NCBI RefSeq assembly: GCF_021458635.1
Contig: NZ_JAIRDQ010000009.1
Span: 124,001-188,000 of the forward strand
Direction of reading: 5' to 3'
From: Bradyrhizobium monzae
GTDB taxonomy: Bacteria; Pseudomonadota; Alphaproteobacteria; Rhizobiales; Xanthobacteraceae
Length of the DNA stretch: 64,000 nt
The notes below the pieces were generated by a model. The model made no database searches. It was not told the DNA's origin and was given only the letters and a program-made list of their open reading frames with translations. The stretch's first letter is position 1. Every line of letters begins with the position of its first letter. This document shows positions 9,830 to 18,490 of the stretch, in pieces. A program made the position numbers and the translations under genes.

Positions 9830-10810
9830 CTATTCCTCGGCCTTGAACGGCCGTGTCAGCAACCCTTCGATTGCGGCCTCGATCGTCAATCGGCCGTCCA
9901 GGATGGCGGCGACCGCTTGCGAGACCGGCATGTCGACATCTCGGGCGGCTGCGAGCTCGACCAGCACCGGCGCGGTGAACGCACCTTCCGCAAGCTTGCC
10001 CGCCGGCGCCGCCTCTCCGCGACCGAGCGCGATACCGAGCGCAAAATTGCGCGATTGCGCGGTTGAGCAACTCAACAAGAGGTCGCCGAGGCCGGAGAGG
10101 CCCGAGAGTGTTTCCGTGCGCGCGCCGCAGGCGCGGCCGAGCCGCGCCAGCTCGCTGAAGCCGCGCGTGGTCAAGGCGGCGAGTGCGGAGGCGCCGAGGT
10201 TGCGGCCGACCACGATGCCGGCGGCGATCGCGAGCACGTTCTTGGCCGCGCCGCCAATCTCGACGCCGCGGACATCCGTGGTGTGATAGGGCCGGAAGGT
10301 CGCCGAGCCCAGTGCCTGCACCAGATGGCTCGCAAGCGCCTCGTCCTTTGCCGCCAGCGTCACCGCCGTCGGCAGGCCCCGCGCGACGTCGTCGGCAAAA
10401 CTGGGGCCCGACAGGATCGCAGGCTGCGCATGAGGCGCGGCTTCAGCGATCACGTCGGTCATGAATTTGTGGGTGCCGTGCTCGATGCCCTTGGCGCAGG
10501 CGATGACCGGCACAGCCTTCGTGACGTGCGAGGCCAGCATGTTGACCGCGCCGCGCAGATGCTGCGCCGGTGTCGCGATCAGCAGCACGTCGGCGCGTGC
10601 AGCGAGCGATAGCTCGCTTGTCACGACGATCTCCGGCGCGAGCTTCACGCCCGGTAGCCGCGGATTGCCACGAGTCGATGCGATCCGCGCTGCATGTTCG
10701 GCGTTACGCGCCCATAGCGTCACGTTCCGTCCGGCGCGCGCGGCCACCGTCGCCAGCGCCGTACCCCAGGCACCCGCGCCGATCACCGCGACGGACTGGA
10801 ATGCGGTCAT
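9830..10810 (-). CDS. gpsA: NAD(P)-dependent glycerol-3-phosphate dehydrogenase
   Basis: Reduces dihydroxyacetone phosphate to sn-glycerol 3-phosphate for phospholipid synthesis. It has 326 residues, normal for the family. The Rossmann motif is AVIGAGAWGTALA at residues 8-20. ACAKGIEHGT and SGPSFADDVARGLPTAV follow. The catalytic Lys region is GGAAKNVLAIAAGIVVG, and LSGLSGLGDLLLSC and NFALGIALG are further conserved blocks. The ATG at 10810 overlaps the tsaD stop as TAATG, so tsaD and gpsA are translationally coupled, an arrangement common in alphaproteobacteria. Confidence 0.96.
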   Translation of the reverse strand: MTAFQSVAVIGAGAWGTALATVAARAGRNVTLWARNAEHAARIASTRGNPRLPGVKLAPEIVVTSELSLAARADVLLIATPAQHLRGAVNMLASHVTKAVPVIACAKGIEHGTHKFMTDVIAEAAPHAQPAILSGPSFADDVARGLPTAVTLAAKDEALASHLVQALGSATFRPYHTTDVRGVEIGGAAKNVLAIAAGIVVGRNLGASALAALTTRGFSELARLGRACGARTETLSGLSGLGDLLLSCSTAQSRNFALGIALGRGEAAPAGKLAEGAFTAPVLVELAAARDVDMPVSQAVAAILDGRLTIEAAIEGLLTRPFKAEE

Positions 10811-11883
10811 TAGTATCCCGCCCGCGTCTTGCCATAGCCTGCCGGTGCGGTGGCGTTGGCGTCGAGCAGCCAGCGTGCGCGCGGCTGCGCTTCCATCGTA
10901 TCGGTGATACCGAGCGCGAGGCGTTCGGCGCCGGCCCATGCGATCATCGCGCCATTGTCGGTACAGAGCGCGGGCGGCGGCATGATCAGCTGCGTCTGCG
11001 CTTCCCTGGCAACGTCAAACAGCGCGCCGCGAATCGCCTGATTGGCGGCGACACCGCCGGCGGCGACCAGCGCGCACGGCGCGCCGAATTGTTCGCGGAA
11101 AAGCCTGAGACCGACCCGCAGCCGGTCGGCCGTGGAATCCAGCACCGCGGCCTGAAAGCTCGCGCAGAGATCGTTGACGTCCTGCGGCGCGATTTCAGTC
11201 AACCGGCTCGCTTCGGTGCGGACCGCGGTCTTCAATCCCGACAGGGAGAAATTGGCATCGGGACGTCCCTGCATCGGCCGCGGGAAAGCGAAGCGCGCCG
11301 CATCGCCGTTCGCGGCGGCGCGTTCGACCTGCGGGCCGCCTGGATAGGGCAGGCCCAGCATCTTCGCGACCTTGTCGAAGGCCTCGCCGATCGCGTCGTC
11401 GACGGTGGTGCCAAGCCGCACATATTGGCCGACGCCGGTGACCGCGACGATCTGGGTGTGGCCGCCGGAGGCGAGGAAGAGGCAGTAGGGGAATTCTACG
11501 CCGTCGGTCAGGCGCGGCGTCAGCGCATGCGCCTCGAGGTGATTGACCGCGACCAGCGGCGTGTCATGCACCATCGCGATCGCCTTGGCGGTGGTGAGTC
11601 CGACGATGACACCGCCGATCAGGCCCGGTCCCGCAGCGGCCGCGACGCCGTCGAGCTGGGCGTAGTCGATGCCGGCCTCGTGCATGGCGCGGTCGATGAT
11701 GCCGTCGAGCACGTCGACATGGGCCCGCGCGGCGATCTCCGGCACGACGCCGCCGAAACGGGCATGCTCCTCGACCTGCGACCGCACGATATTGGACAGG
11801 ATCCTGCCGCTCCCGTCAGGCGCGCGCTCGATCACCGCCGCCGCGGTCTCGTCGCAGGTGGTCTCGATGCCCAGTACCAGCAT
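10810..11883 (-). CDS. tsaD: tRNA N6-threonylcarbamoyladenosine transferase subunit TsaD
   Basis: TsaD transfers the threonylcarbamoyl group to A37 of tRNAs that read ANN codons, working with TsaB and TsaE. 357 residues. It starts MLVLGIETTCDETAAAV, the nucleotide-binding block of the Kae1/YgjD ASKHA fold. The metal-binding His pair is in VNHLEAHALTPRL, with SGGHTQIVAVTGVG and the C-terminal MPPPALCTDNGAMIAWAG. A TTG six codons upstream (11901) has a better-placed AAGGG and could be the true start; the family length favours 11883. It is coupled to gpsA and divergent from hemD with only about 150 bases between. Confidence 0.95.
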   Translation of the reverse strand: MLVLGIETTCDETAAAVIERAPDGSGRILSNIVRSQVEEHARFGGVVPEIAARAHVDVLDGIIDRAMHEAGIDYAQLDGVAAAAGPGLIGGVIVGLTTAKAIAMVHDTPLVAVNHLEAHALTPRLTDGVEFPYCLFLASGGHTQIVAVTGVGQYVRLGTTVDDAIGEAFDKVAKMLGLPYPGGPQVERAAANGDAARFAFPRPMQGRPDANFSLSGLKTAVRTEASRLTEIAPQDVNDLCASFQAAVLDSTADRLRVGLRLFREQFGAPCALVAAGGVAANQAIRGALFDVAREAQTQLIMPPPALCTDNGAMIAWAGAERLALGITDTMEAQPRARWLLDANATAPAGYGKTRAGY

Positions 11884-12032
11884 TGGCGAATTGTTATCCA
11901 ATTTGCGCCCTTGCGCTCATCCGTAAAGCAGAGTTCTGGTAACGCGGTAGCATTCCGGGGTCGGCTTGCGCAATCGTCACGCGGCGCCATCCCTCGAATG
12001 CGTTACCGCCACGTGGTCCTGGAACACAAGCG

Positions 12033-12779
12033 ATGTCCATTCTTGTCACACGGCCGCATCCCGACAATGAGGCGACGGCGGAAAATCTGCGCGTGCGCGG
12101 ACATGTGGTGGTGCTTGCGCCGGTGCTCAAGTTCGAGCCGGTCGCTTTCCATGACGAAAGCGAAGCGGGCTATGGCGCCATCATCGTGACATCGGCCAAT
12201 GCGATCCGCGCCGTCGCGCCGCAATTGCGCGACCTCGGCCTGCTGGAGCTGCCGCTGTTCGCGGTCGGCGAGCACACGGCATCCGTGGCGCGCGAATTCG
12301 GCTTCGCGGAAGTGATCGTCGCCGGCGGCGATGCCGCTTCCTTGCGCGACAAGGTGATGCAGAGCGCGCGCGCCAAGGTGCTGAAAAAAAAGAGTACGCT
12401 GCTTTATCTTGCGGGCGCCGACCTGTCGCGGGATCTCGGCGGCGAGCTCGGCGCGGAAGGGTTTAGCGTGGTCACTCAGACGACCTACCGTATGACCCCG
12501 GTCAAGCTTCTGCCGCGCGATGTCTGCGACAGCTTTGCCGCGCATGGAATCGAGGCGGTGCTGCATTACTCCCGGCGCAGTGCGCGGGCGTTCCTGGACG
12601 CGGCCCGGGACGAAGGCGTCGAAATCTCGGCGCTGGCGATCCCGCAATGCTGCCTGTCCGAGACGGTTGCCAGCGTGTTGCGCGATGCCGGGGCATCGCA
12701 GGTCCTGGTGGCCGCGACCCCGGACGAAAATGCCCTGTTTGACGCCTTGGAGCGTGCTTTGCGGACCCGTTTGGCGTAA
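12033..12779 (+). CDS. hemD: uroporphyrinogen-III synthase
   Basis: Cyclises hydroxymethylbilane to uroporphyrinogen III in tetrapyrrole synthesis. It has 248 residues with the two-domain HemD layout. The opening SILVTRPHPDNEATAENLRVRGH is typical, as are IIVTSANAIRAV, FAVGEHTASVAREFGF and the C-terminal VLHYSRRSARAFLDAA. HemD is poorly conserved, so identification also uses context: it is followed by COG4223/Mic60 and HemY, the usual alphaproteobacterial order. The usual upstream partner hemC is not between tsaD and hemD here. The next start is 65 bases downstream, so an operon hemD-mic60-hemY is likely. Confidence 0.9.
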   Translation: MSILVTRPHPDNEATAENLRVRGHVVVLAPVLKFEPVAFHDESEAGYGAIIVTSANAIRAVAPQLRDLGLLELPLFAVGEHTASVAREFGFAEVIVAGGDAASLRDKVMQSARAKVLKKKSTLLYLAGADLSRDLGGELGAEGFSVVTQTTYRMTPVKLLPRDVCDSFAAHGIEAVLHYSRRSARAFLDAARDEGVEISALAIPQCCLSETVASVLRDAGASQVLVAATPDENALFDALERALRTRLA

Positions 12780-12844
12780 GAGGACGGGCCGAATCCGAGG
12801 CAATCGGGCTCGTCTCTGGTATGAAAGTGTGAGGAACCGTCACG

Positions 12845-14080
12845 ATGGCCGACGACAAGCCTGAAGACGCAGGATTGGCCCCCGAGTCCGGCCGTGCCAA
12901 GCGCACCCCGCCCACCATCGACCTCGAGGCGACCGAAGTCTCCACCCAGCCGCAGGATTTGGCGGTTGAGCCGGAGACGCAGCCCTCGGCCGAGCAGGCA
13001 AACGCCGAGCAGGCCGGTGCCGAAGACGCCCGGGTCGAGACGGCCAAGGCAGAGACAAGCAAGGCCGAGCCGGAGCACGGCGAGGCGCAGACCGCGGTTG
13101 CATCGGGCGCCATTTCTCCCTGGATCATCGCGCCGTTTTCCGGTGCGGCTGCAGCCGCTGTGGTGATCGCGGTCGGCTGGGCGCTGGGCTGGCCCGCGGT
13201 GCAGGCGCCGCCGGCCACGCCGCAAGTGACCAGCGCGACAGTCGATGCGCTGAGCGGTCGTGTCGCCGCAGTCGAAGCCAAAGCAGGCAAGCCCGCCGCC
13301 GATCCGGCCGTCGCCGCACGGCTTGACGCACTGGAAAAATCCGTCGGCACGCTGCGCGGCGACATCGCCAATTTGCGCGCGCAATCCGACAAGACCGCGA
13401 GCGCGTTGAACGATACGAAGTCCGCGCCGCGCGATCCGGCGGCCTCGTCCGGCCTCGCCGCCCTCGACAACCGCGTCTCCCAGCTCGAACGCGCCAGCAC
13501 CACCGCACGCGCCGAGCTCGCGCAGCAGGGTGAAAAGATCGCCGACGCCAGGGTGATGGACGACAAGCCATTGCGCTACGTGGTCGCCGCCACCCTGCTC
13601 GACGTCGCCGTTCGCCATAATGACCCCTTCGACGCGCAGCTCGCTGCTGCGCGGTCGTTTGCGGCCAACCCCGAATTGCTGAAGCCGTTGGATATGTTCG
13701 CTGCTGGCGGCATCCCGACGCCGGTCGCGCTGAGCCGCGAGCTCCTCAACATCGTGCCAAAATTGTCGCCGCCACCGGAAGCACCGGCCGCCGGCGCCGG
13801 CATCGTCGAGCGCCTTCAGGCGGGAGCGTCAAAGCTCGTCCGCATCGAGCGCACCGACGGCGTCGGCAATGACCGCGGTGCCATCGTCGCGCGGGTCACG
13901 GCCGCGGCGCTGCGCAATGATTTCGTCGAGGCGCGCCGCGAGCTGAGGACGCTGCCCGAGGCCGATCGCGTGCCGGCACAAGCCTGGCTCGACAAGGTCG
14001 ATGCGCGCGATGCCGCGCTCGCGGCCACCCGCAAATTCGCCGACGACGCTCTGGCTGGTCTCGCCAAGCCCGGTCAATAA
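12845..14080 (+). CDS. alphaproteobacterial Mic60/mitofilin-like inner-membrane protein (COG4223)
   Basis: 411 residues. The N-terminal 90 residues are acidic and disordered (many Glu, Ala and Gln; EQANAEQAGAEDARVETAK). One transmembrane segment lies at about residues 92-117 (WIIAPFSGAAAAAVVIAVGWALG). It is followed by a predicted coiled coil at about 130-230 (VDALSGRVAAVEAKAG, LDALEKSVGTLRGDIANLRAQ, LAALDNRVSQLERAS). The C-terminal mitofilin-like region contains PLRYVVAATLLDVAVRHNDPF and RVTAAALRNDFVEARRELRTLPE. This architecture and the hemD-hemY neighbourhood fit the bacterial Mic60 proteins that shape inner-membrane invaginations. The name is inferred from layout and context, because sequence conservation of Mic60 is low. 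Confidence 0.8.
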   Translation: MADDKPEDAGLAPESGRAKRTPPTIDLEATEVSTQPQDLAVEPETQPSAEQANAEQAGAEDARVETAKAETSKAEPEHGEAQTAVASGAISPWIIAPFSGAAAAAVVIAVGWALGWPAVQAPPATPQVTSATVDALSGRVAAVEAKAGKPAADPAVAARLDALEKSVGTLRGDIANLRAQSDKTASALNDTKSAPRDPAASSGLAALDNRVSQLERASTTARAELAQQGEKIADARVMDDKPLRYVVAATLLDVAVRHNDPFDAQLAAARSFAANPELLKPLDMFAAGGIPTPVALSRELLNIVPKLSPPPEAPAAGAGIVERLQAGASKLVRIERTDGVGNDRGAIVARVTAAALRNDFVEARRELRTLPEADRVPAQAWLDKVDARDAALAATRKFADDALAGLAKPGQ

Positions 14081-14128
14081 GCCTGCTCGATAAGATTCGC
14101 GCAACAATCCGCGCGTATAGGGATAGCC

Positions 14129-15886
14129 ATGCTTCGCATCGTCCTCTTCCTTGTCCTGATTGCGCTCGCAGGCGCCGGCGCGGCCTGGGTTGCCGATCAG
14201 CCCGGCGATGTCGTGCTGACCTGGGGAGGTTTTCGGGCCTCACCGAGCATTCCGGTGTTCGTGCTCTGCCTCGGCATCTTCGCAATCCTGATCGTCTTGC
14301 TCTGGAGCATCGTGACGATGATCTGGCGCACGCCCGGACGGATGCGTCGGCGCCGGCATGACAAGCGTCACGCCCGTGGCCGCCACGCTATCACTCATGG
14401 CCTGCTCGCGATCGGCCATGGCGACACCGCGCTTGCCCGCCGTCACGCCGAAGCGGCGCGGCGACACGCGCCGAACGATCCGCTCGCACTTCTCCTGCAC
14501 GCGCAATCGGCCCAGCTCGACGGCAATCGCGACGAAGCGCAGCGCGCCTTCCGCGCCATGGCCGAGCGCGAGGATACGCGGCTGCTCGGCCTGCGCGGCC
14601 TGTTCATCGAGGCGCAGCGCGCCGACGATGCGGTCGGCGCCGTGATGATCGCGGAGGAAGCGATCAAGCTGTCGCCGTCCTCGACCTGGGCCTCGCATGC
14701 GGTGCTCGGCTTCCGCTGTGCGCGCGGCGACTGGAGCGGCGCGCTCGCGATCCTGGATTCGAACCTGTCCGCCGGCCTGATCGACAAGCAGGGCTATCGC
14801 CGGCAGCGTGGCGTGCTGCTGACGGCGCGCGCGCTGGAATTGGAGACGATGGACCGCGACGTCGCGCGCGAGAGCGTGATGGAAGCCGTCAAGCTCGCGC
14901 CGACGCTGGTGCCGGCGGCGGTGCTCGCCGCAAAATTCGAGAGCGAGGCGCATCAGGTGCGCCGCGCCATGAAGCTCGTCGAAGCCGCCTGGCTTGCCAA
15001 TCCGCATCCCGATCTTGCCGACGCCTATGCGCATGTCAAACTCGGTGATGCCGCGCGACAGCGTTTGCAGCGGGTCGAGACGCTCGCGGCGAAGACGCCC
15101 GCCGACAAGGCCGGCCATGTCGAGGGACAGCTCGCAATCGCCCGCGCCGCGATCGATGCGACCGAGTTTGCCCGCGCGCGCGAGGTGCTGGCGCCCTACG
15201 TCAACGATCCGACTCAGCGCGTAGCGCTGTTGATGGCCGAGCTCGAGCGCACCGAGCACGGCGACGGCGGTCGTGCCCGCGCCTGGACCTTGCGTGCGGT
15301 GCGCGCCCGTCACGATCCGGCCTGGACCGCGGACGGCTATGTCAGCAACCGTTGGCGTCCGGTCTCCCCGGTCACCGGCCGGCTCGACGCGTTCCAGTGG
15401 CAGACGCCAGTGGCGAGCCTGCCCTCGGACAAGGGCACGACGATCGAGTCCTCGGCCTTCGAGGAAGCCATGCTTGCGGCCCCGCCGCCAAAGCGGGTGA
15501 TGGCGGCCAGCGAGGCGCCGGCGGAACCGGCTGTGATCGCACCGGTCCCGACCCCAGCCCCTGCTCCGGCTGCGCAGGACAACGCGCCCCCGGCGGCCAA
15601 GGAAGAACCGGTGGTGACACCCGCCGAGCCGGTCATGCCGGCTCCTGAGGCTGCCGAATCATCGCCGGTGGCGGCAACACCGGTGTTCCGGACCCGTGCC
15701 GACCTCGGCAAGCCCACACAGGCCCCTATCCCGGCCGTCATCCCGATCGTCCGCGCGCCGGACGATCCGGGCATCGATGACGACGGTCCGAGCGATGAAT
15801 TTACGGAACAAATTGGCACGCCTAGGGACCATGCAACGGCCCAGGCCGGCGGCTGGCGCGGTTTCTGGTCCCGCTGGGGCGGGTGA
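14129..15886 (+). CDS. hemY: HemY-like inner-membrane TPR protein
   Basis: 585 residues. Two transmembrane helices lie at about 3-22 and 41-62 (LCLGIFAILIVLLWSIVTMIW), as in the HemY_N domain. A long alpha-helical TPR-type region follows to about residue 420 (HGLLAIGHGDTALARRHAEAARRHAPNDPLALLL, REDTRLLGLRGLFIEAQ, WASHAVLGFRCARGDWSGALAIL). The last 160 residues are Pro/Ala/Glu-rich and disordered, and the protein ends GWRGFWSRWGG. This HemY is not the protoporphyrinogen oxidase of the same name in Bacillus; it is the E. coli-type protein encoded after hemD, linked to haem synthesis with an unclear role. It probably shares the hemD-mic60 transcript, 48 bases after mic60. Confidence 0.9.
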   Translation: MLRIVLFLVLIALAGAGAAWVADQPGDVVLTWGGFRASPSIPVFVLCLGIFAILIVLLWSIVTMIWRTPGRMRRRRHDKRHARGRHAITHGLLAIGHGDTALARRHAEAARRHAPNDPLALLLHAQSAQLDGNRDEAQRAFRAMAEREDTRLLGLRGLFIEAQRADDAVGAVMIAEEAIKLSPSSTWASHAVLGFRCARGDWSGALAILDSNLSAGLIDKQGYRRQRGVLLTARALELETMDRDVARESVMEAVKLAPTLVPAAVLAAKFESEAHQVRRAMKLVEAAWLANPHPDLADAYAHVKLGDAARQRLQRVETLAAKTPADKAGHVEGQLAIARAAIDATEFARAREVLAPYVNDPTQRVALLMAELERTEHGDGGRARAWTLRAVRARHDPAWTADGYVSNRWRPVSPVTGRLDAFQWQTPVASLPSDKGTTIESSAFEEAMLAAPPPKRVMAASEAPAEPAVIAPVPTPAPAPAAQDNAPPAAKEEPVVTPAEPVMPAPEAAESSPVAATPVFRTRADLGKPTQAPIPAVIPIVRAPDDPGIDDDGPSDEFTEQIGTPRDHATAQAGGWRGFWSRWGG

Positions 15887-15985
15887 GCCGCATTTCGCCT
15901 GCCGCTTGTCCTTGCCAATTCGGGCCATGCCCGATATCAGGAGCGCGCGTATCGGGGCCGGCATCGCCCGGGCCCGGCAGGGTTC

Positions 15986-16061
15986 GCCGCAATAGCTCAG
16001 CTGGTAGAGCACGTCATTCGTAATGACGGGGTCGGGGGTTCGAGTCCCTCTTGCGGCACCA
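15986..16061 (+). tRNA. tRNA-Thr (anticodon CGT)
   Basis: A full cloverleaf of 76 nt: acceptor stem GCCGCAA / TTGCGGC, D stem GCTC / GAGC, anticodon stem CGTCA / TGACG with loop TTCGTAA (anticodon CGT, reads ACG), variable region GGGTC, and T arm GGGGG-TTCGAGT-CCCTC with a G-T pair. The CCA end is encoded. It lies 100 bases after hemY. No integrase or duplicated 3' end is seen nearby. Confidence 0.97.
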
Positions 16062-16218
16062 GCACCCATCCAAGCATCATCATCGGGCAATTGGACAGCG
16101 CCTTGCTGCCCGAGGTCAACTGGCCGATCTCGCGCCGTCCGTCTGCGTGATCTTTCTCACATAACCTCGCGTGGCTCTCCCGTAATGTCCCGGTCACGCA
16201 AACACGGGGAGATGTCAC

Positions 16219-16599
16219 ATGCGCAAGATCATTCTGGTTGCCGCCATGGTTCTGGTTTCTGTGTCTGCTCGTGCAGGCGACCGCAGTCTGTCGATGTCGC
16301 CGGTGACCGAGCAGACCTCGGCTCCGCAAACCGCCACGACCACCGCTCCAGTGACGCACACCAGCGAAGTCGCTCCGGCCCCCCAAGCTCCGAAATATGT
16401 CGATCGTCCGCCGGCAGTCTCGACCCCCGCGCCTGTTGTGGCGACGGCGCCTGCCGTGACCACAACGGCGGCGCCAGTGTCGAGGATTAAGCCGGCCAAG
16501 CCCTACAGGACCGCAAGGGCAGGCAAACCGAAACACAAGCCGTACTGGAGCGAACGCCGCATCATCGCCGAGCTGCATCGCCACGGCTTCTACTGGTAA
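16219..16599 (+). CDS. small secreted Thr/Pro/Ala-rich protein of unknown function
   Basis: 126 residues. A clear signal peptide (MRKIILVAAMVLVSVSARAG) is followed by a low-complexity region rich in Thr, Ala, Pro and Val (residues 25-90) and a basic C-terminus (KPAKPYRTARAGKPKHKPYWSERRIIAELHRHGFYW). The tail is the only part likely to fold or to bind something, for example cell wall or nucleic acid. The start is supported by GGGGAGATGTCAC upstream (GGAG about nine bases before the ATG). I do not recognise a family. It is a single gene, ending before a strong bidirectional terminator. Confidence 0.7.
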   Translation: MRKIILVAAMVLVSVSARAGDRSLSMSPVTEQTSAPQTATTTAPVTHTSEVAPAPQAPKYVDRPPAVSTPAPVVATAPAVTTTAAPVSRIKPAKPYRTARAGKPKHKPYWSERRIIAELHRHGFYW

Positions 16600-16637
16600 A
16601 CGGCATCTACTGGTAGGCGGTTGTTCGTCTTGAAAGC

Positions 16638-16667
16638 AAAATGGCCGGGCGTAAGCCCGGCCATTTT
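16638..16667. terminator. bidirectional intrinsic terminator, ATGGCCGGG type
   Basis: A perfect 13-bp stem AAAATGGCCGGGC / GCCCGGCCATTTT with a 4-nt loop. Because of the terminal A/T runs it works in both directions. It sits between the small secreted protein gene (plus) and the polysaccharide deacetylase gene (minus). Near copies occur at 46286-46310 and 53687-53716. Confidence 0.88.
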
Positions 16668-16688
16668 AGTCTGTCGAAACCTGAAGCC

Positions 16689-17756
16689 TTAACGCTGCGA
16701 GACCGTCTGCACCACGCTCGAGACCGGGCGCGTGCTGGTCGCGCTGGGCGCCGGCGCCTTCAGCTCCTTGAGCACCGCTTCGTCATATTCGGGCAGCGAG
16801 TCGAACGTCGTCTTCGCCTTGATCTGCACGATCTTGTAGCCACCGGCCTTGAGGCGCGCGAGCAGCGTCGGCAGCGCTTCGCCGGTGCGCTTCTGGAAGT
16901 CGTGCATCAGGATGATGCCCTTGCCGAGCTTGTCGAGCTTGGTCATCACGTTGCTGATGATCTTGTCCGGCGTGCTCTCCTTGCGAAAATCGAAGGAGTC
17001 GAGGTCGGTCGAGAAAATCCCGACGTTGCGGCTGCCGAGATAGCTCACAAGCGCTGGATTCTGCTGAAGCTGCGGGAAGCGGAAGAACGGCGACGGATTG
17101 GTGCCGAGCGCCCATTTCACCGCGCTGAAGCCCTTCTCGATCTCGTCCTTGGCTTGCTGCTCCGTCATCTTTTTGCCGTTGAGATTGAGGTGCGACCAAG
17201 TGTGCGTGCCCACCGTGTGGCCCTGGGCCAGAACCTGGCGCAGGATCTCCGGATGCCAGGTGGCGTGCTTGCCGACCGAGAAGAACAGGCCCTTGGTGCA
17301 TTCATCGGCCAGTGCCTTCAGCACGGCCGGTGTGTTGTGCGGCCAAGGGCTGTCGTCGAAGGTCAGCACGACCTCCTTGTCGGCGAGGAAATCGAACTGC
17401 TTGTACTGCTCGAAGCCGAAGCCCGGGCCGCCGGTCGTGTCGATCTCGACGACGCGCGAGACGCCCAGTGCGTTCGGATTGGTGCAGGTCGACGTCTGCT
17501 GAACAGGTGCTGCGACCGGTGCGGGGGCGGGCGCGGGCGCAGCGGCTGGAGCGGCGGGCTTGCCCGCAATCGCCGCCGTGGTCTCGACGTCGTCCTTGGC
17601 GGCAAGCTTGGCCGCGGCCGGAAGAGGATCGGCGGCACGGGCAGCCGTTGTCTTAGGGGCGCTCTGGTCGGAGCGCGAGGAATAAAAGTACCAACCTCCG
17701 GCGATCACGACCGCCGCAAGGACACTGGCCAGCATCAGGCCGAACGCATTACGCAT
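16689..17756 (-). CDS. membrane-anchored polysaccharide deacetylase (NodB homology, CE4)
   Basis: 355 residues. An N-terminal anchor or signal at about residues 5-26 (FGLMLASVLAAVVIAGGWYFY) is followed by an Ala/Pro-rich linker to about residue 85 and then the CE4 domain. All metal and catalytic motifs are present: VLTFDDSPWPHNT (base and metal Asp), THTWSHLNL (the H-x3-H metal pair), FFRFPQ (Arg) and LMHDF (His). CE4 enzymes remove N-acetyl groups from peptidoglycan or other glycans in the periplasm; the substrate cannot be told. GGAAAGAG eight bases before the ATG at 17756 supports the start. The gene is terminated by the shared hairpin downstream. Confidence 0.9.
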   Translation of the reverse strand: MRNAFGLMLASVLAAVVIAGGWYFYSSRSDQSAPKTTAARAADPLPAAAKLAAKDDVETTAAIAGKPAAPAAAPAPAPAPVAAPVQQTSTCTNPNALGVSRVVEIDTTGGPGFGFEQYKQFDFLADKEVVLTFDDSPWPHNTPAVLKALADECTKGLFFSVGKHATWHPEILRQVLAQGHTVGTHTWSHLNLNGKKMTEQQAKDEIEKGFSAVKWALGTNPSPFFRFPQLQQNPALVSYLGSRNVGIFSTDLDSFDFRKESTPDKIISNVMTKLDKLGKGIILMHDFQKRTGEALPTLLARLKAGGYKIVQIKAKTTFDSLPEYDEAVLKELKAPAPSATSTRPVSSVVQTVSQR

Positions 17757-18009
17757 CGCTACTCTTTCCAAATACGCAACCAAACCGGCGGAATTCCCCG
17801 CGCGCCCGGCCATTAATGCGAAGGAACAGTTAACGTGACACCAACACGACGGCAGTTGCGGAGGAATTTCAGGCGGGTGCGCCAAAGTGACCGGTGTCAC
17901 GGTTGGGGTCCGGCCTGTGACCATCATCACAGTGGAAACGGTTCCGCAGGTGGATAGTCGTTCCCATCAACAACGGGCCCCGCTCACGCGGCGCCAATGG
18001 GAGCTGCAA

Positions 18010-18315
18010 ATGACGACGTCGTTCACCGCCAAGTGCTTGACTGCAAAGATCCGCGACACGAGCCTGGCTCTGGGCTTTGCTGCCATCGTCTCGATCATCT
18101 CGACCGGCTCGAGCTTCGCCTACTCCGAGGAGATCAAGCAGGCTTGCTATAGCGACGCCTTCCGTCTTTGCTCGTCGGAGATTCCCAACGTCCCGAAGAC
18201 CACGGCGTGCATCGTGAAGCATCGTACCGAGCTGAGCTCCGGCTGCCGCGCAATGGTGGACAAGGAGCTCGCCAAGGGCGCTTCAGGCAAGGTCGCTGAC
18301 GCCCGGGACAACTAG
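18010..18315 (+). CDS. small secreted Cys-rich protein, GLG1-like cysteine repeat (first of a pair)
   Basis: 101 residues. An N-terminal hydrophobic export segment runs from about 18 to 38 (LALGFAAIVSIISTGSSFAYS). It is followed by one domain with four Cys in the pattern C-x7-C-x12-C-x11-C (ACYSDAFRLCSSEIP... then TACIVKHRTELSSGC), which resembles the Golgi-apparatus-protein/cysteine-rich repeat. Two disulphides are expected in the periplasm. The ATG at 18010 follows GGGAG; a longer frame starting at 17887 would hide the export signal. The pair partner at 18491 has the same Cys pattern. Function unknown. Confidence 0.72.
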   Translation: MTTSFTAKCLTAKIRDTSLALGFAAIVSIISTGSSFAYSEEIKQACYSDAFRLCSSEIPNVPKTTACIVKHRTELSSGCRAMVDKELAKGASGKVADARDN

Positions 18316-18369
18316 TAACGGCACACGCCGCCAACTCATCGTCGCGTCACCCAAGCTCCCCCATGATGC

Positions 18370-18390
18370 ACCCCGGCTCGAAGCCGGGGT
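18370..18390. other. hairpin between the two Cys-rich protein genes
   Basis: A perfect 9-bp stem ACCCCGGCT / AGCCGGGGT with a 3-nt loop, 55 bases after the first gene. It has no T-tract. It may attenuate transcription or stabilise the upstream mRNA; I cannot decide. Confidence 0.5.
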
Positions 18391-18490
18391 CACGCGGCCG
18401 CAGCAGCACACCGGTCCATAAAGCCGTTGCGGCTGAGGGATCGTCGCACTAGCTTCGCCCGCACATCTTGCGGGTACGAGGCATTACGTG

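Noticed and set aside
11894..12130. 78-codon minus-strand ORF between tsaD and hemD
   Set aside because: It overlaps the first 98 bases of hemD on the opposite strand, has no motif and no ribosome-binding site.
15986..16218. tRNA-Thr as attachment site for an integrated element
   Set aside because: No integrase, no direct repeat of the tRNA 3' end and no change of gene style follows.
17934..17962. Possible EcfG-type promoter GGAAAC ... CGTT before the Cys-rich protein gene
   Set aside because: The spacer is about 19-20 bases and the -35 is not GGAAC; the consensus spacing of 16-17 is not met.
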